Assembly: GCA_020634455.1 (NCBI GenBank)
Contig: JACKBQ010000001.1
Coordinates: forward strand, 930,001-994,000
Source: Ardenticatenaceae bacterium
Lineage (GTDB): Bacteria; Chloroflexota; Anaerolineae; Promineifilales; Promineifilaceae
DNA length: 64,000 nt
Direction of reading: 5' to 3'
Shown: in pieces, positions 1-7,796 of the stretch
Layout of the letters: each line of letters starts with the position of its first letter
Position numbering within the stretch: the first letter of the stretch is position 1
Program-made: the position numbers and the translations under genes
The notes under the pieces: generated by a model
Databases searched by the model: none
Seen by the model: the letters and a program-made list of their open reading frames with translations, nothing else
What the model was told of the DNA's origin: nothing

Positions 1-112
1 GTTTGTTACCCTGGAAAAGCGTAATGGCCAGCTCCACCTTTAGCTCAGCAGGCGTCATGCGGGTGGCTCGCAAAATATCTTTAGGAATTTCAATTGATGC
101 CATCGTTGTCAT
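1..112 (-). CDS. UPF0175 family protein, N-terminal part (runs off the window)
   Basis: Only the first 37 codons are present. They read MTTMASIEIPKDILRATRMT and then PAELKVELAITLFQGNK. The short beta-strand 'IEIP' start followed by 'MTPAELKVELAITLFQ' is the N-terminal pattern of the UPF0175 family, small proteins often paired with a PIN-domain DUF3368 protein and thought to act as antitoxins. The start is the ATG at 112, with a weak GAGGG ribosome site eight bases upstream; an in-frame ATG nine bases further in is the alternative. A good TATAAT box lies about 60 bases upstream. The partner, if any, would lie beyond the left edge. The family call rests on a short fragment. Confidence 0.6.
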   Translation of the reverse strand, partial: MTTMASIEIPKDILRATRMTPAELKVELAITLFQGNK

Positions 113-170
113 GGGTTATTCCCTCATTGAATGATCAAACGAAAAATCGAATCACATGGTATTATACAAA

Positions 171-176
171 ATGGTG
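171..176 (-). promoter_or_regulatory. Probable -10 box for the UPF0175 gene
   Basis: On the minus strand the sequence is a perfect TATAAT, about 60 bases before the UPF0175 start codon. No convincing -35 box is visible 17 bases upstream; the best is a weak TTTCGC. Confidence 0.4.
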
Positions 177-204
177 CCAAACTGCGAAAGCAGGCCGCGT
201 ATGT

Positions 205-237
205 AGATTGGTCCATTCTTAAAGAATGGACCAATCT
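205..237. repeat. Perfect 16-bp inverted repeat
   Basis: The arms AGATTGGTCCATTCTT (205-220) and AAGAATGGACCAATCT (222-237) are exact reverse complements around one base. It sits just past the stop codon of the restriction-modification gene, between it and the UPF0175 gene. There is no T run on either side, so it is a palindromic element or a cruciform-type structure rather than a standard terminator. Confidence 0.7.
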
Positions 238-244
238 GGTTCAG

Positions 245-3200
245 CTAAAGGCTGTCTGGCATTTGCTGGATGATGCGCATGGTTTGCACGCTGACGGCCG
301 TTACCCGCCCCAGCAAATCAATGACCTGTTCTTTGTAATCACGGAAGCGGTAGGTGTTGAACTGCTCGCGGATGGTGGGGTCTTTCGGCTTACGCTCTTT
401 GTAACGGTCCAGCACCCATTCCAGGGCGGAACGGTTGCCCAGCTGGTAATCCCATGCCTCGGCGGGGATGCCGCTGAGGGTAGTGAGGGTGTCAATTTCG
501 ATGGCCCCGTAGGGGCGACCCGGCGGGTCGCCCGTACCAGACGATGCGTTTTTGATCGCTTTCAGGCGGGCTTTGTACGCCGTACGGCCGTTTTCCGGGT
601 CTTTGTCGTCGCGTTGCAGCGGGTATGGTTCGATGGTTTCGTAGTTGAGGTGCAGCTGCATGAGCTGCTGGCCCCAGCTGGCCCACTGCCAGAAGTCGTC
701 GTAGAACGGGATGCGGGGGAATTCTCGCTTGAGGTTGAGCTGGTATTTGGCGCGGTAGGCGGGGTGGTGCAGCACGGCGTAGACGTAGTGGAAGATGTCG
801 GTTTTGGTGATGTCTTCGTAGGGGCGGGTCTGAGACCCGCCCGTACCTGACCCGCCCCTACCACCGGCGGCGTATTGCTGCTGGAACTGGCGCAGCGCCC
901 AGTCGGTGATGTTGTCTACGCGGTTGCCCAGGTCGTCGTAGCGGTAGAGAGGGAAACATTGCGAATCACCGTTGAAATGCAAATCAACTGGATTGTCCGC
1001 AACGAGAACATTGAATGGCTTGTTTCCAACGTTTACACACAAAATCAGATTTTGATCATCCTCGCCAATCCGAATCATCTCAGGTTGTTGATACATCCGA
1101 TGAACTACGATTCGATCATAATAAAACCATTTCTTTACAAATGGCCGTCTCGCAGCTCGACGAATAAATCTTCGATCAAATTCAAGTTGCGTTTGCTTAT
1201 CCGCATATGCCTCAAGTTCAGATGTCCACTTAATCGTTCGATCTACAAAATCATTGATGGCAGTTTTCCCATCTGAGTTGCGCCAACGATCTCTTTCTCG
1301 CTCATAAACAGAGATGAAAAATTGCATTTTCTGAGCTAACAAATCTTTGTCGTAGTCATAAATCCACTCATCTCGATTAGTCGCATTTCCAAGTGAAAAC
1401 AACCTGAAAATTGCATTTTTTGAACCATCAGTTCCCAGCTTGACATCCTTTGAGCCAAGCTGAAGTAAATCTTCCCAATTATTTTCGGCAAGATTGAGCC
1501 AGTTATAGCGTTTACTTGGCTGGATGCGCTCAAATTTCAGTCTAGATAATGGATTCGTTGCAAGAAAATTTAGTTTGGCTTTGGCTTCTTCCAATTCTGG
1601 ACGACGCACGTACCAAATCTTGCATGACTGCTTTTGCTCGTCTTGTTTGCGCACTAAAAAGGCAATTGCTACACCAGTCTGAATTGCAAAAACATTGTGC
1701 TTTGGGCCAGACAACTTCGGATTTTTACGGACATCCCCGCCTAAATCTACAAGGTAAATGTGGCTAAACTCATCCGCAATCAACTTGCGAAAGCCATCAA
1801 ACGTACGAGCATCCAGAAATGAGCGGTTTGTGATGAAGGCAACAATGCCATCATGACCCAATCGATCCGAAGCCCAACGGTAAAAGCGAGCATACATATC
1901 GTACAGCTTGGTTTTTTGGGCAGTGCTCTGCTTGATGTAGGTCTCTTTGATGCGCTTGTCAATCTCTGGGTACTCGCGGTTTTTGTTGTTTTCGTTTTCG
2001 TTGAGCTGGTTGGCATTGTACGGCGGGTTGCCGATGATGACGGAGATGTCTCGCTTGTTTTGCCGCTCGATGCGCTCGCTGTTTTCGTCGGTCAGGCCAA
2101 ACAGCCCCAGCTGGCGCACGTAGCCCGTCTTAAAACCCATGTTGTCCAGCGTGTCCACAAACACAATGTTTTCAAACGGTTCGTACGCGCCCATTTTTTG
2201 CTTGTAGGTGTACTCAATGTTCAGGTTGGCAATGTAGTAGGGCAAAATCGCCACTTCGTTGCAGTGCAGTTCCTGTTTGTATTTGTGCGCCAGCTGGTGC
2301 GGCGGCAAATATTCAATCAGCTCGGTAATAAACGTGCCGGTGCCGGTGGCCGGGTCCAAAATCTCCACGCCAGAGTCGCCCAGCGTGCGGCCAAAATGTT
2401 TGAAGCACAAATGGTCGGCGGCTTCAATCATGAAGCGCACAATCTCGTTGGGGGTGTAAACAATGCCCAGGCGGTCGGCGGCTTTGGGGTTGTACGCTTT
2501 GTAGAAGTTTTCATACAGCACCTTGAGGAATTTTTGCTTTTCCTGGTGGTTGTAAATCTGGGCGGCGCGGGCTTTGATGGCCCGCGTGTAGCCTTCGATG
2601 CGGGCATCAATCTGCCGCCGCACCTGCCCTTTGTAAAACGTGCCCACCACCTCGCCCAGTTCATGGGCAATAATGTTTTCGCGGTGGAACTGCGGCTCGT
2701 CGAACACGGTGATGAAAATATCTTCGGTCAGCACGTGCTGCACAATCATTTCGCGCACGTCGGCCATTTCCATGCTGGGGTTAATCGCTTCCTGGCACAG
2801 CTCCAGAAAATCCTTGGCCGCTTTTTGGAACTTCGCGTTCTGCTCAAACTGTTCGCGGATGGCGCTGCGCAGCATTTCGCCCAGGGCGGGGATGTCGCGG
2901 GTGAACGCCTCAATCGCTTCGCGGAATTCGCGCACCTCGCGGCTTTCGTAGCTCACAAACCGGGTCAGCAGCGCATCCAGGGCAGCGGCGTCCATAAAGT
3001 TGACGCGGGCGACTTCTTCACAGGCCTGGTAAAGAACGGCGGTCTGGGTATCCTCAAACAAAATGTTGTTGCAGGGGTACCCTTTGGCAAACTTGTTTTG
3101 AATTTCGGCGTCGAGGTCGTCGGCTTCGTCTTTGCTTTCCCAGTAGCCCCAATCCTGGCGCAGGGCATCTTTCAGCGTGCCGTCGGGGTAGATAGCGCGG

Positions 3201-3373
3201 CCCTTGGGGGTGCGGAACTCCAGCTCGGCAATCATTTCCAGGTTGCGCTGGCGCGAGTACCCTTCCAGCAGGTCGTGGAACGCTTTGCGCACGCTGCCTT
3301 CATTGCTGCTGCCGCCGTAGCGGATAATTTTTTGCACCTGGGCGTGGTACTGCTGGATGAGTTGGACGGACAT
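245..3373 (-). CDS. Type ISP-like restriction-modification enzyme (nuclease, N6-adenine methylase and specificity domains)
   Basis: A single polypeptide of about 1042 residues that should both methylate and cut DNA. Near the N-terminus (residues 62-81) IYPDG followed by WESK gives a PD-(D/E)XK nuclease core. SAM-binding motif I, DPATGTGTF, lies near residue 341, and catalytic motif IV, NPPY, near 448, typical of gamma-class adenine methylases. The C-terminus (SALEWVLDRY, then FNTYRFRDYKEQVIDLL) matches the Type ISP specificity-domain end. True Type ISP enzymes such as LlaBIII have about 1570 residues and a helicase between nuclease and methylase. That block is missing here, so it behaves more like a compact Type IIG enzyme. 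The start at 3373 is chosen because AAGGTG precedes it and because the duplicate at 4520 starts at the same residue. Two palindromic elements are translated in frame near residues 841-855 and 945-955. Confidence 0.88.
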   Translation of the reverse strand: MSVQLIQQYHAQVQKIIRYGGSSNEGSVRKAFHDLLEGYSRQRNLEMIAELEFRTPKGRAIYPDGTLKDALRQDWGYWESKDEADDLDAEIQNKFAKGYPCNNILFEDTQTAVLYQACEEVARVNFMDAAALDALLTRFVSYESREVREFREAIEAFTRDIPALGEMLRSAIREQFEQNAKFQKAAKDFLELCQEAINPSMEMADVREMIVQHVLTEDIFITVFDEPQFHRENIIAHELGEVVGTFYKGQVRRQIDARIEGYTRAIKARAAQIYNHQEKQKFLKVLYENFYKAYNPKAADRLGIVYTPNEIVRFMIEAADHLCFKHFGRTLGDSGVEILDPATGTGTFITELIEYLPPHQLAHKYKQELHCNEVAILPYYIANLNIEYTYKQKMGAYEPFENIVFVDTLDNMGFKTGYVRQLGLFGLTDENSERIERQNKRDISVIIGNPPYNANQLNENENNKNREYPEIDKRIKETYIKQSTAQKTKLYDMYARFYRWASDRLGHDGIVAFITNRSFLDARTFDGFRKLIADEFSHIYLVDLGGDVRKNPKLSGPKHNVFAIQTGVAIAFLVRKQDEQKQSCKIWYVRRPELEEAKAKLNFLATNPLSRLKFERIQPSKRYNWLNLAENNWEDLLQLGSKDVKLGTDGSKNAIFRLFSLGNATNRDEWIYDYDKDLLAQKMQFFISVYERERDRWRNSDGKTAINDFVDRTIKWTSELEAYADKQTQLEFDRRFIRRAARRPFVKKWFYYDRIVVHRMYQQPEMIRIGEDDQNLILCVNVGNKPFNVLVADNPVDLHFNGDSQCFPLYRYDDLGNRVDNITDWALRQFQQQYAAGGRGGSGTGGSQTRPYEDITKTDIFHYVYAVLHHPAYRAKYQLNLKREFPRIPFYDDFWQWASWGQQLMQLHLNYETIEPYPLQRDDKDPENGRTAYKARLKAIKNASSGTGDPPGRPYGAIEIDTLTTLSGIPAEAWDYQLGNRSALEWVLDRYKERKPKDPTIREQFNTYRFRDYKEQVIDLLGRVTAVSVQTMRIIQQMPDSL
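509..537. repeat. GTAGGGGCG palindromic element, in frame inside the restriction enzyme
   Basis: The arms GTAGGGGCGACCCG and CGGGTCGCCCGTAC pair around one base. The same kind of element is intergenic at 6498-6526 and 43368-43396. Here it is read through as GTGDPPGRPYG in the specificity region without breaking the frame. Confidence 0.7.
818..862. repeat. GTAGGGGCG palindromic element, second in-frame copy
   Basis: GTAGGGGCGGGTCT and AGACCCGCCCGTAC pair around one base, with an extra half-arm (GACCCGCCCCTACC) after them. On the coding strand it is translated as a glycine-rich linker, GRGGSGTGGSQTRPYE, in the C-terminal third of the restriction enzyme. Confidence 0.7.
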
Positions 3374-3457
3374 AGGCACCTTTTTCCTGGTTGGGCTGGG
3401 TGGGGAAACTATACCATACCGCAAAAAAGTGCAAAAGGGGCGCGTGTGATTTTGCAG

Positions 3458-3581
3458 GGCTTTTCAGTAGTCGCCTTTAAAAGGCGAAAGGACGCGGACA
3501 AGCGCGGAAAAACGCGGATTATTTGTTTTTTCCGCGTTCTCCGCGTTAATCCGCGTCCCATTTTATGAAAACTGAAAAGCC
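3458..3581. repeat. Compound inverted repeat with CGCGGA units
   Basis: The outer arms GGCTTTTCAGT (3458-3468) and ACTGAAAAGCC (3571-3581) enclose a palindrome, CGCCTTTAAAAGGCG, and a longer imperfect hairpin made of ACGCGGA-type units on one side (from 3490) and TCCGCGT-type units on the other (to 3557). GTGTGATTTT also flanks both ends. It fills the gap between the cold-shock gene and the restriction enzyme. Confidence 0.6.
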
Positions 3582-3608
3582 GTGTGTGATTTTGGAAAGT
3601 TGGAGATC

Positions 3609-3639
3609 AAAAAAAGGCCCGCATTGCTGCGAACCTTTT
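3609..3639 (-). terminator. Rho-independent terminator of the cold-shock gene
   Basis: On the minus strand AAAAGG..CGCA-gcaa-TGCG..CCTTTTTTT forms a stem with a four-base loop ending in a T run. It lies 50 bases past the cold-shock stop codon. Confidence 0.75.
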
Positions 3640-3688
3640 CATCTCATTTACGCGATTCCACCGCTAAGCAGAACCAGAGTCAAATGAT

Positions 3689-3898
3689 TTAGATTTTGCG
3701 GACGTCGGCGGCGGCAGGCCCTTTTTGGCCTTGCTCGATGGTAAATTCAACCTGGTCGCCTTCGGTCAGCGAGCGGTAACCTTCAGATACAATTGCCGAA
3801 TGGTGGACAAACACATCATCGCCATCGGCTTGTTCCAAAAATCCAAATCCTTTTTGATCATTGAACCATTTTACGGTTCCAGTTTTACGGTCACTCAT
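3689..3898 (-). CDS. Cold-shock domain protein, CspA family
   Basis: A 69-residue single-domain OB-fold nucleic-acid-binding protein. The RNA-binding motifs KWFNDQKGFGFLE (RNP1-like) and DVFVHHSAI (RNP2-like) are intact, and the length is that of the family. Such proteins melt RNA structure and help translation, notably after a temperature drop. A clear ribosome site AAGGAG sits ten bases before the ATG. A terminator precedes the gene's leader at 4025-4060 and another follows at 3609-3639, so it is a single-gene transcript with a leader of up to about 130 bases, as is usual for csp genes. It lies between the intact restriction enzyme and a truncated copy of that enzyme. Confidence 0.95.
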   Translation of the reverse strand: MSDRKTGTVKWFNDQKGFGFLEQADGDDVFVHHSAIVSEGYRSLTEGDQVEFTIEQGQKGPAAADVRKI

Positions 3899-4024
3899 TT
3901 GTTGTACACTCCTTGTTTAGGTACATAAAGTATAATTTGGTTCTCAATATCAATATGTATGGTTCCCACTGCTTCGCCTCAAAAAGATGCAAATGTTGTG
4001 GAGCAGTTAACAAGAAAAGACAAC

Positions 4025-4060
4025 AAAAAACGTTGTCCGGATTTATGTGTCCAGACAACG
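4025..4060 (-). terminator. Terminator upstream of the cold-shock gene
   Basis: CGTTGTCTGGA and TCCGGACAACG (minus strand) pair and are followed by TTTTTTG. It lies between the truncated enzyme copy and the cold-shock gene, so it insulates the two, or acts as an attenuator in a long csp leader. Confidence 0.65.
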
Positions 4061-4178
4061 CTTTAACATACTTTAATTCAGAACTTGGTACATCTTGAAT
4101 TTTGATCCTAAGCCCGACCTTACCACTATTTGCTTTTTTGTCAACGCAGCTTTCGAGCTGCTCATGTACCATTCATAC

Positions 4179-4520
4179 CTAGGTGCAGCCGTGCATATCC
4201 TCAAACAACATATTGTTGCACGGGTACCCTTTGGCAAACTTCTTCTCGATTTCCTCGTCGAGGTCGTCGGCTTCGTCTTTGCTTTCCCAGTAGCCCCAAT
4301 CCTGGCGCAGGGCGTCTTTCAGCGTGCCGTCGGGGTAGATGGCGCGGCCCTTGGGGGTGCGGAACTCCAGTTCGGCAATCATTTCCAGGTTGCGCTGGCG
4401 CGAATACCCTTCTAGCAGGTCATGGAACGCTTTGCGCACGCTGCCTTCATTGCTGCTGCCGCCGTAGCGAATGATTTTTGCGACCTGGGCGTGGTACTGC
4501 TGAATGAGCTGGACAGACAT
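4179..4520 (-). pseudogene. Truncated copy of the restriction enzyme's nuclease domain
   Basis: About 113 codons nearly identical to the first 107 residues of the enzyme encoded at 245-3373; I see five substitutions before the match stops after FED. The rest is an unrelated tail, MHGCT, and a stop. The nuclease residues (PDG and ESK) are intact. The upstream AAGGTG-type ribosome site is also shared, so the copy includes the translation signal. There is no methylase or specificity region. It is most likely a relic of a tandem duplication or of an insertion that split an older copy, but a small expressed nuclease-domain protein cannot be excluded. Confidence 0.8.
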
Positions 4521-4552
4521 AGACACCTTTTTCTGGGTTGGTTTGCGCGAAA

Positions 4553-4690
4553 AACCTGACAGGTGTTTAAGTTTACCAAAGTTAGCGGAAACCTGACAGG
4601 TTTACGAACCTACTTTGCGTAAAGCTGCTTGGCTAAACAAACCGGTTTTGCCTGTAGATCGTGGGGAAACCTGTCAGATTTAGGTAGGTT
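4553..4690. repeat. Repeats of AAACCTGACAGGTTT-type palindromes
   Basis: The stretch holds AACCTGACAGGTGTTT, AAACCTGACAGGTTTACG and GGAAACCTGTCAGATTT, all near versions of the palindrome AAACCTG-ACAGGTTT type. It fills the gap between the truncated enzyme copy and the glycosyltransferase. Confidence 0.55.
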
Positions 4691-4697
4691 GGCACGT

Positions 4698-5456
4698 TTA
4701 CCGATTCTTGCGCCAGAACCAGCCGAGTTTGCGGTATTTTACCCATTCGTAGTAGGCCATGTAGAGGCTGAGGCGGAGTCCGTGCAGACCATCCTTGTAC
4801 CCTTCCAGCGTGACAAAGCGCCAATAAAAGTGGCGCAGCGGCTGCAAAATGTAGTTGCGCGGCTTGGGCCGGACGCCCTGGTCGTACAAAATGCGGGCGT
4901 CGTAGCTGGTGTAGGCCCGCTGCTTGGCCCGGAAGTGGGCCACGTCGCGGTAGTTGTAGTGGGTCAGCGGCTGCTGCAAGTAGCCAATCTCGCCATCCAC
5001 CACGGCAATCTCATGGACGGGGCGCTCGTAGCGCACACAGCCGTGCTTGAAGAGGCGCAGCTGGTGGTCGGGGAACCAGCCTGCGCCGCGCGTAAGCTGG
5101 CCAAAAATATAGTTGTGGCGGGGCACGTACCAGCCGCGCTCTGGCCGCTCGGCGATCATTTGGCGAATTTCGGCTCCCAGTTCGGGCGTGCCCCGCTCGT
5201 CGGCGTCTACAAAAAAGACCCAGTCGGTTTGCAGGGCGTCCAGGACAGCGTTGCGCTGCTGGGCGTAGTTTTCAAATTTGGACTGGATCAGTTCGGCTCC
5301 GGCAGTTTGGGCGAGTACGGCCGTTTCATCCTGGCTAAACGAATCAAACACCAGCACCCGGTCGGCCCAGTTGAGCGACTGGATGCAGGCGGTGATGTGG
5401 CTGGCTTCGTTGAGGGTGAGAATTACGGCCGTTAATTCTGGTTGGTCTCTGTTCAT
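4698..5456 (-). CDS. Family 2 glycosyltransferase (WaaE/KdtX-like)
   Basis: A 252-residue GT-A fold enzyme that would transfer a sugar from a nucleotide-sugar donor to a surface glycan or lipid. The N-terminus, AVILTLNEASHITACIQSL, is the nucleotide-binding strand of the subgroup that includes LPS core transferase WaaE. The metal-binding DxD-type motif is FVDADERG near residue 82. WYVPRHNYIFG and the C-terminal aromatic/basic segment are typical of the subgroup. No membrane segment is evident. A second family 2 enzyme follows upstream in the same direction, suggesting a small surface-polysaccharide pair. The acceptor is unknown. Confidence 0.85.
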   Translation of the reverse strand: MNRDQPELTAVILTLNEASHITACIQSLNWADRVLVFDSFSQDETAVLAQTAGAELIQSKFENYAQQRNAVLDALQTDWVFFVDADERGTPELGAEIRQMIAERPERGWYVPRHNYIFGQLTRGAGWFPDHQLRLFKHGCVRYERPVHEIAVVDGEIGYLQQPLTHYNYRDVAHFRAKQRAYTSYDARILYDQGVRPKPRNYILQPLRHFYWRFVTLEGYKDGLHGLRLSLYMAYYEWVKYRKLGWFWRKNR

Positions 5457-5501
5457 GGGTGAGTTGTATCAAAGATTTCGCAGATTGAACAGGTTTCGCC
5501 T

Positions 5502-5559
5502 GTAGGGGCGGCTCCCCGTGGCCGCCCAAATTGGGGTAGACACGGGGGTCTGCCCCTAC
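5502..5559. repeat. GTAGGGGCGG...CCCCTAC palindromic element
   Basis: GTAGGGGCGGCTCCCCGTGG and a following CCGCCC, then GGGTAGACACGGGGGTCTGC with CCCTAC, make a composite hairpin of the GTAGGGGC family between the two glycosyltransferase genes. A half-copy of the CAGATT-type element (AAAGATTTCGCAGATTGAAC) precedes it. Confidence 0.6.
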
Positions 5560-5571
5560 CGTGTGGTCTAT

Positions 5572-6483
5572 CTAAATATTTTTCCAGATTTGGATGATGG
5601 TTTCATACGCTTGCTTCATTTGGGGGTCGGTGGCTTGTTTGGCGCGGCGGCGCATACCGATTTGCACCATTTTACTGGCGATACGGAGTTTTAAACGGCC
5701 GTACATCTCCCGATACAGTTGCGCCCGACTCTGCCACAAATTGAGCAGCGACGTGGCAGGAATCTGGCGGGTACTTTCGCCGCCGTAATGGATAATCTCG
5801 GCCGAGGGTACAGCGTAGATACGCCAGCCAGCCGCCTGAATGCGCCAGCTCCAATCAATCTCTTCGCAATACATGTGGAACGACTCGTCAAAGCCGTGCG
5901 TCGCTTCGGCCACATCAGCCCGCACCATCATCGTTGCCCCCAGCGGATGATCGATGGCGAACGGGTCGTTGCCCTGATCCAGCCAGGCTTGGGGGTAACG
6001 GCCGTTCCAGCGGCTCTCGTACAATCTGGCAGGCATGGGGAACAGCTCAAAGGCCAACTGGCGTAATCCAGGGAAGTAAAAGGCGCTGTGCTGGAAACGG
6101 CCGTTGCCATACAGCAGCCGCGCCCCCGCCATGCCGCCATCGGGACGCGCCTCTAGCGCCTGGATCAGTGCGCCAATCGCCCCGGAATGCAGTTTGGTAT
6201 CTGGGTTGAGCAAAAAGTAGTAGCGGGGGTTGTGCGCCTTGGCCGCCGCCATCCCCTGGTTGTTAGCCGCGCCAAAGCCGGGGTTGTTCTGGTTGGCGAT
6301 GAGGTGAACGTTGGGGAAGATGGAGCGCAGCAATTCGGCCGTGCCGTCGGTGGAGGCATTGTCTACCACCCACACCTCGCCACGCAGCCGCGAGCGCTGC
6401 AAATCGGCAAACACAGAGCGCAGGCATTGCACCAGGTAATCCCGCACGTTCCAGCTAACAATGATAATGGCTACGTCTAGCAT
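5572..6483 (-). CDS. Family 2 glycosyltransferase (rhamnosyltransferase-like)
   Basis: A 303-residue GT-A enzyme starting VAIIIVSWNVRDYLVQCL, the classic N-terminus of the WbbL/rhamnosyl-type branch. VVDNASTDGTAELL marks nucleotide binding, FLLNPDTKL (residues near 98) carries the DxD-like metal site, and MYCEEIDWSWRIQAAGWRIY is the ED-type catalytic helix typical of the group. A basic C-terminal helix may associate with membrane. Such enzymes extend O-antigen-like or exopolysaccharide chains. The neighbouring glycosyltransferase downstream suggests joint action. There is no nearby flippase or polymerase to fix the pathway. Confidence 0.87.
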   Translation of the reverse strand: MLDVAIIIVSWNVRDYLVQCLRSVFADLQRSRLRGEVWVVDNASTDGTAELLRSIFPNVHLIANQNNPGFGAANNQGMAAAKAHNPRYYFLLNPDTKLHSGAIGALIQALEARPDGGMAGARLLYGNGRFQHSAFYFPGLRQLAFELFPMPARLYESRWNGRYPQAWLDQGNDPFAIDHPLGATMMVRADVAEATHGFDESFHMYCEEIDWSWRIQAAGWRIYAVPSAEIIHYGGESTRQIPATSLLNLWQSRAQLYREMYGRLKLRIASKMVQIGMRRRAKQATDPQMKQAYETIIQIWKNI

Positions 6484-6497
6484 AAAAATATCTGCTG

Positions 6498-6526
6498 GTA
6501 GGGGCAGGTCTGAGACCTGCCCCTAC
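6498..6526. repeat. Perfect GTAGGGGCAGGTCT palindrome
   Basis: The arms GTAGGGGCAGGTCT (6498-6511) and AGACCTGCCCCTAC (6513-6526) are exact around a single G. Same family as the two in-frame copies in the restriction enzyme. Confidence 0.75.
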
Positions 6527-7794
6527 TCGGTAATTAAAAGCGCTTCGTCGGTCCAACCCAGGGTGTTGATGACAAAATGGAGTGGATCGTAGCTGGCGGG
6601 AACGGCCGTTTCCAACCCCATCCAGCCATAAAAATCAGGCGCACACAGCGAGTCCGCACATTGGTCCGAAGCGGCAAACTGAGTAAGCAGCGGCCCCAGC
6701 TGCTGCGCCACGCCAAACGGCATCTGCCCACCCACAGCCACCGAATCGGCGGGAATGGGGGCGCTCAGGGTCAGGATGCGCGTCTCGGCAAAGATTTCCG
6801 GGGCGATGTCAAACACGCCAGAGCGAGCATCGCGCACGCGGTAGCCGCCATTTTCCGGCCGACCCAGCACAATCACAAAACCGACGCCGCTGCGACTCGG
6901 CTCGATGCCCAGCCAGCGCCACACTTCAGGATCGTCTTCTCCATAAACCCACTCGGTCTCTAAAAACGGGAGCAGCGGCGGTACAAAGCTACCCGTGGCA
7001 AAATCCACCTCGCCGTTGAGCACGGCCAGCATGGCGGTGTTGTCGCCGGGCACTACGGTGATTTCGCCCGGTTCAATGCCCTGCGCCGCCAGCAGCGCCC
7101 GGAAGTACCAGTTATTCGGCACGCTGCTCTCGCTGGGGATGGCCCAACTTTTGCCGTCCAAATCTTCCAGCTCGGTAATACCGCTGTCCTGGCGCACCAC
7201 AATCATGCCGGCTTGCCAGGTGAGTTCGTTGGCCTGTACGGCCGTACTCACCACCATCGCCCCGCATTGCTGATTGGCTAACGCGACGCCAACGGCCGTT
7301 AAAAAGCCAATCGTCTCGGCGGGGGCAGCGCACAGCAGGTCAATGATCCGCTGCTCATCGTCCAAAATGCCCACCTGGAACTGCTTGCCAGTTTGCCCAG
7401 CGAGCCAGGTTGCCAACAGTTGGGCACGGCTTTGGATAACGGCCGTATCCGTCACGGGGGCAAAGAGCAGTTGGTACGGCCGTTCGGCGGAACCGGGCAC
7501 CGCATTTTCTACCGCTACCGTTTCCACTACCGTGGTTGTTTCAGTCACAATGCGTGTGACCTCAACAGGCAGTTCGACGGTCGTTTCGATGGGAACGGCC
7601 GTTTCCCCCGGAATCAGGCGCGTCACTTCCACCACAGTTGGTGACGTGGCGCAAGCCGCCAAATAAAACAAAACCGCCAGGATGCCGCAGACCCGAAGGG
7701 TTTTCCCCCATCGAATCTGTTTTGTAGCTGGCAAACCCTTCGGGTCTTGACCACTGAAAAGCAAATCCCGCAAACGTCGCATCGTTGTACTCAT
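6523..7794 (-). CDS. PhnD-like phosphate/phosphonate-type ABC substrate-binding lipoprotein
   Basis: A 423-residue exported binding protein. A hydrophobic segment ends in a lipobox, YLAACATS, so the mature protein should be lipid-anchored at Cys. A linker of repeated VEVTR/ETT/VVET units follows, then a periplasmic-binding-protein type 2 domain (YQLLFAPVTD, then IPSESSVPNNWYFRALLAAQ and GEVDFATGSFV) of the PhnD family. Partner permease and ATPase genes are not adjacent, so the ligand is unknown. The n-region of the signal peptide is unusually long because a palindromic element (7690-7746) is translated in frame before it. A terminator hairpin (7797-7830) ends only two bases before the ATG, so the real start may be the ATG at 7782. 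Confidence 0.78.
   Translation of the reverse strand: MSTTMRRLRDLLFSGQDPKGLPATKQIRWGKTLRVCGILAVLFYLAACATSPTVVEVTRLIPGETAVPIETTVELPVEVTRIVTETTTVVETVAVENAVPGSAERPYQLLFAPVTDTAVIQSRAQLLATWLAGQTGKQFQVGILDDEQRIIDLLCAAPAETIGFLTAVGVALANQQCGAMVVSTAVQANELTWQAGMIVVRQDSGITELEDLDGKSWAIPSESSVPNNWYFRALLAAQGIEPGEITVVPGDNTAMLAVLNGEVDFATGSFVPPLLPFLETEWVYGEDDPEVWRWLGIEPSRSGVGFVIVLGRPENGGYRVRDARSGVFDIAPEIFAETRILTLSAPIPADSVAVGGQMPFGVAQQLGPLLTQFAASDQCADSLCAPDFYGWMGLETAVPASYDPLHFVINTLGWTDEALLITE
7690..7746. repeat. GACCCGAAGGGTTT inverted element inside the lipoprotein gene
   Basis: GACCCGAAGGGTTT and AAACCCTTCGGGTC are inverted with a 28-base spacer. Intergenic relatives with one arm change (GACCCTAAGGGTTT) lie at 40243-40298 and 42412-42470. 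Here the element is translated as part of the N-terminus (QDPKGLPATKQIRWGKTLRV). Confidence 0.75.
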
Positions 7795-7796
7795 CC

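Noticed and set aside
1853..3568. Long open frame on the plus strand opposite the restriction enzyme
   Set aside because: Antisense to strong nuclease and methylase motifs; the translation is Val/Phe/Gly-rich with no motif, as expected for a shadow frame.
3891..4172. Open frame of 93 codons upstream of the cold-shock gene
   Set aside because: It runs through the csp leader and a terminator hairpin, has no ribosome site and no family resemblance.
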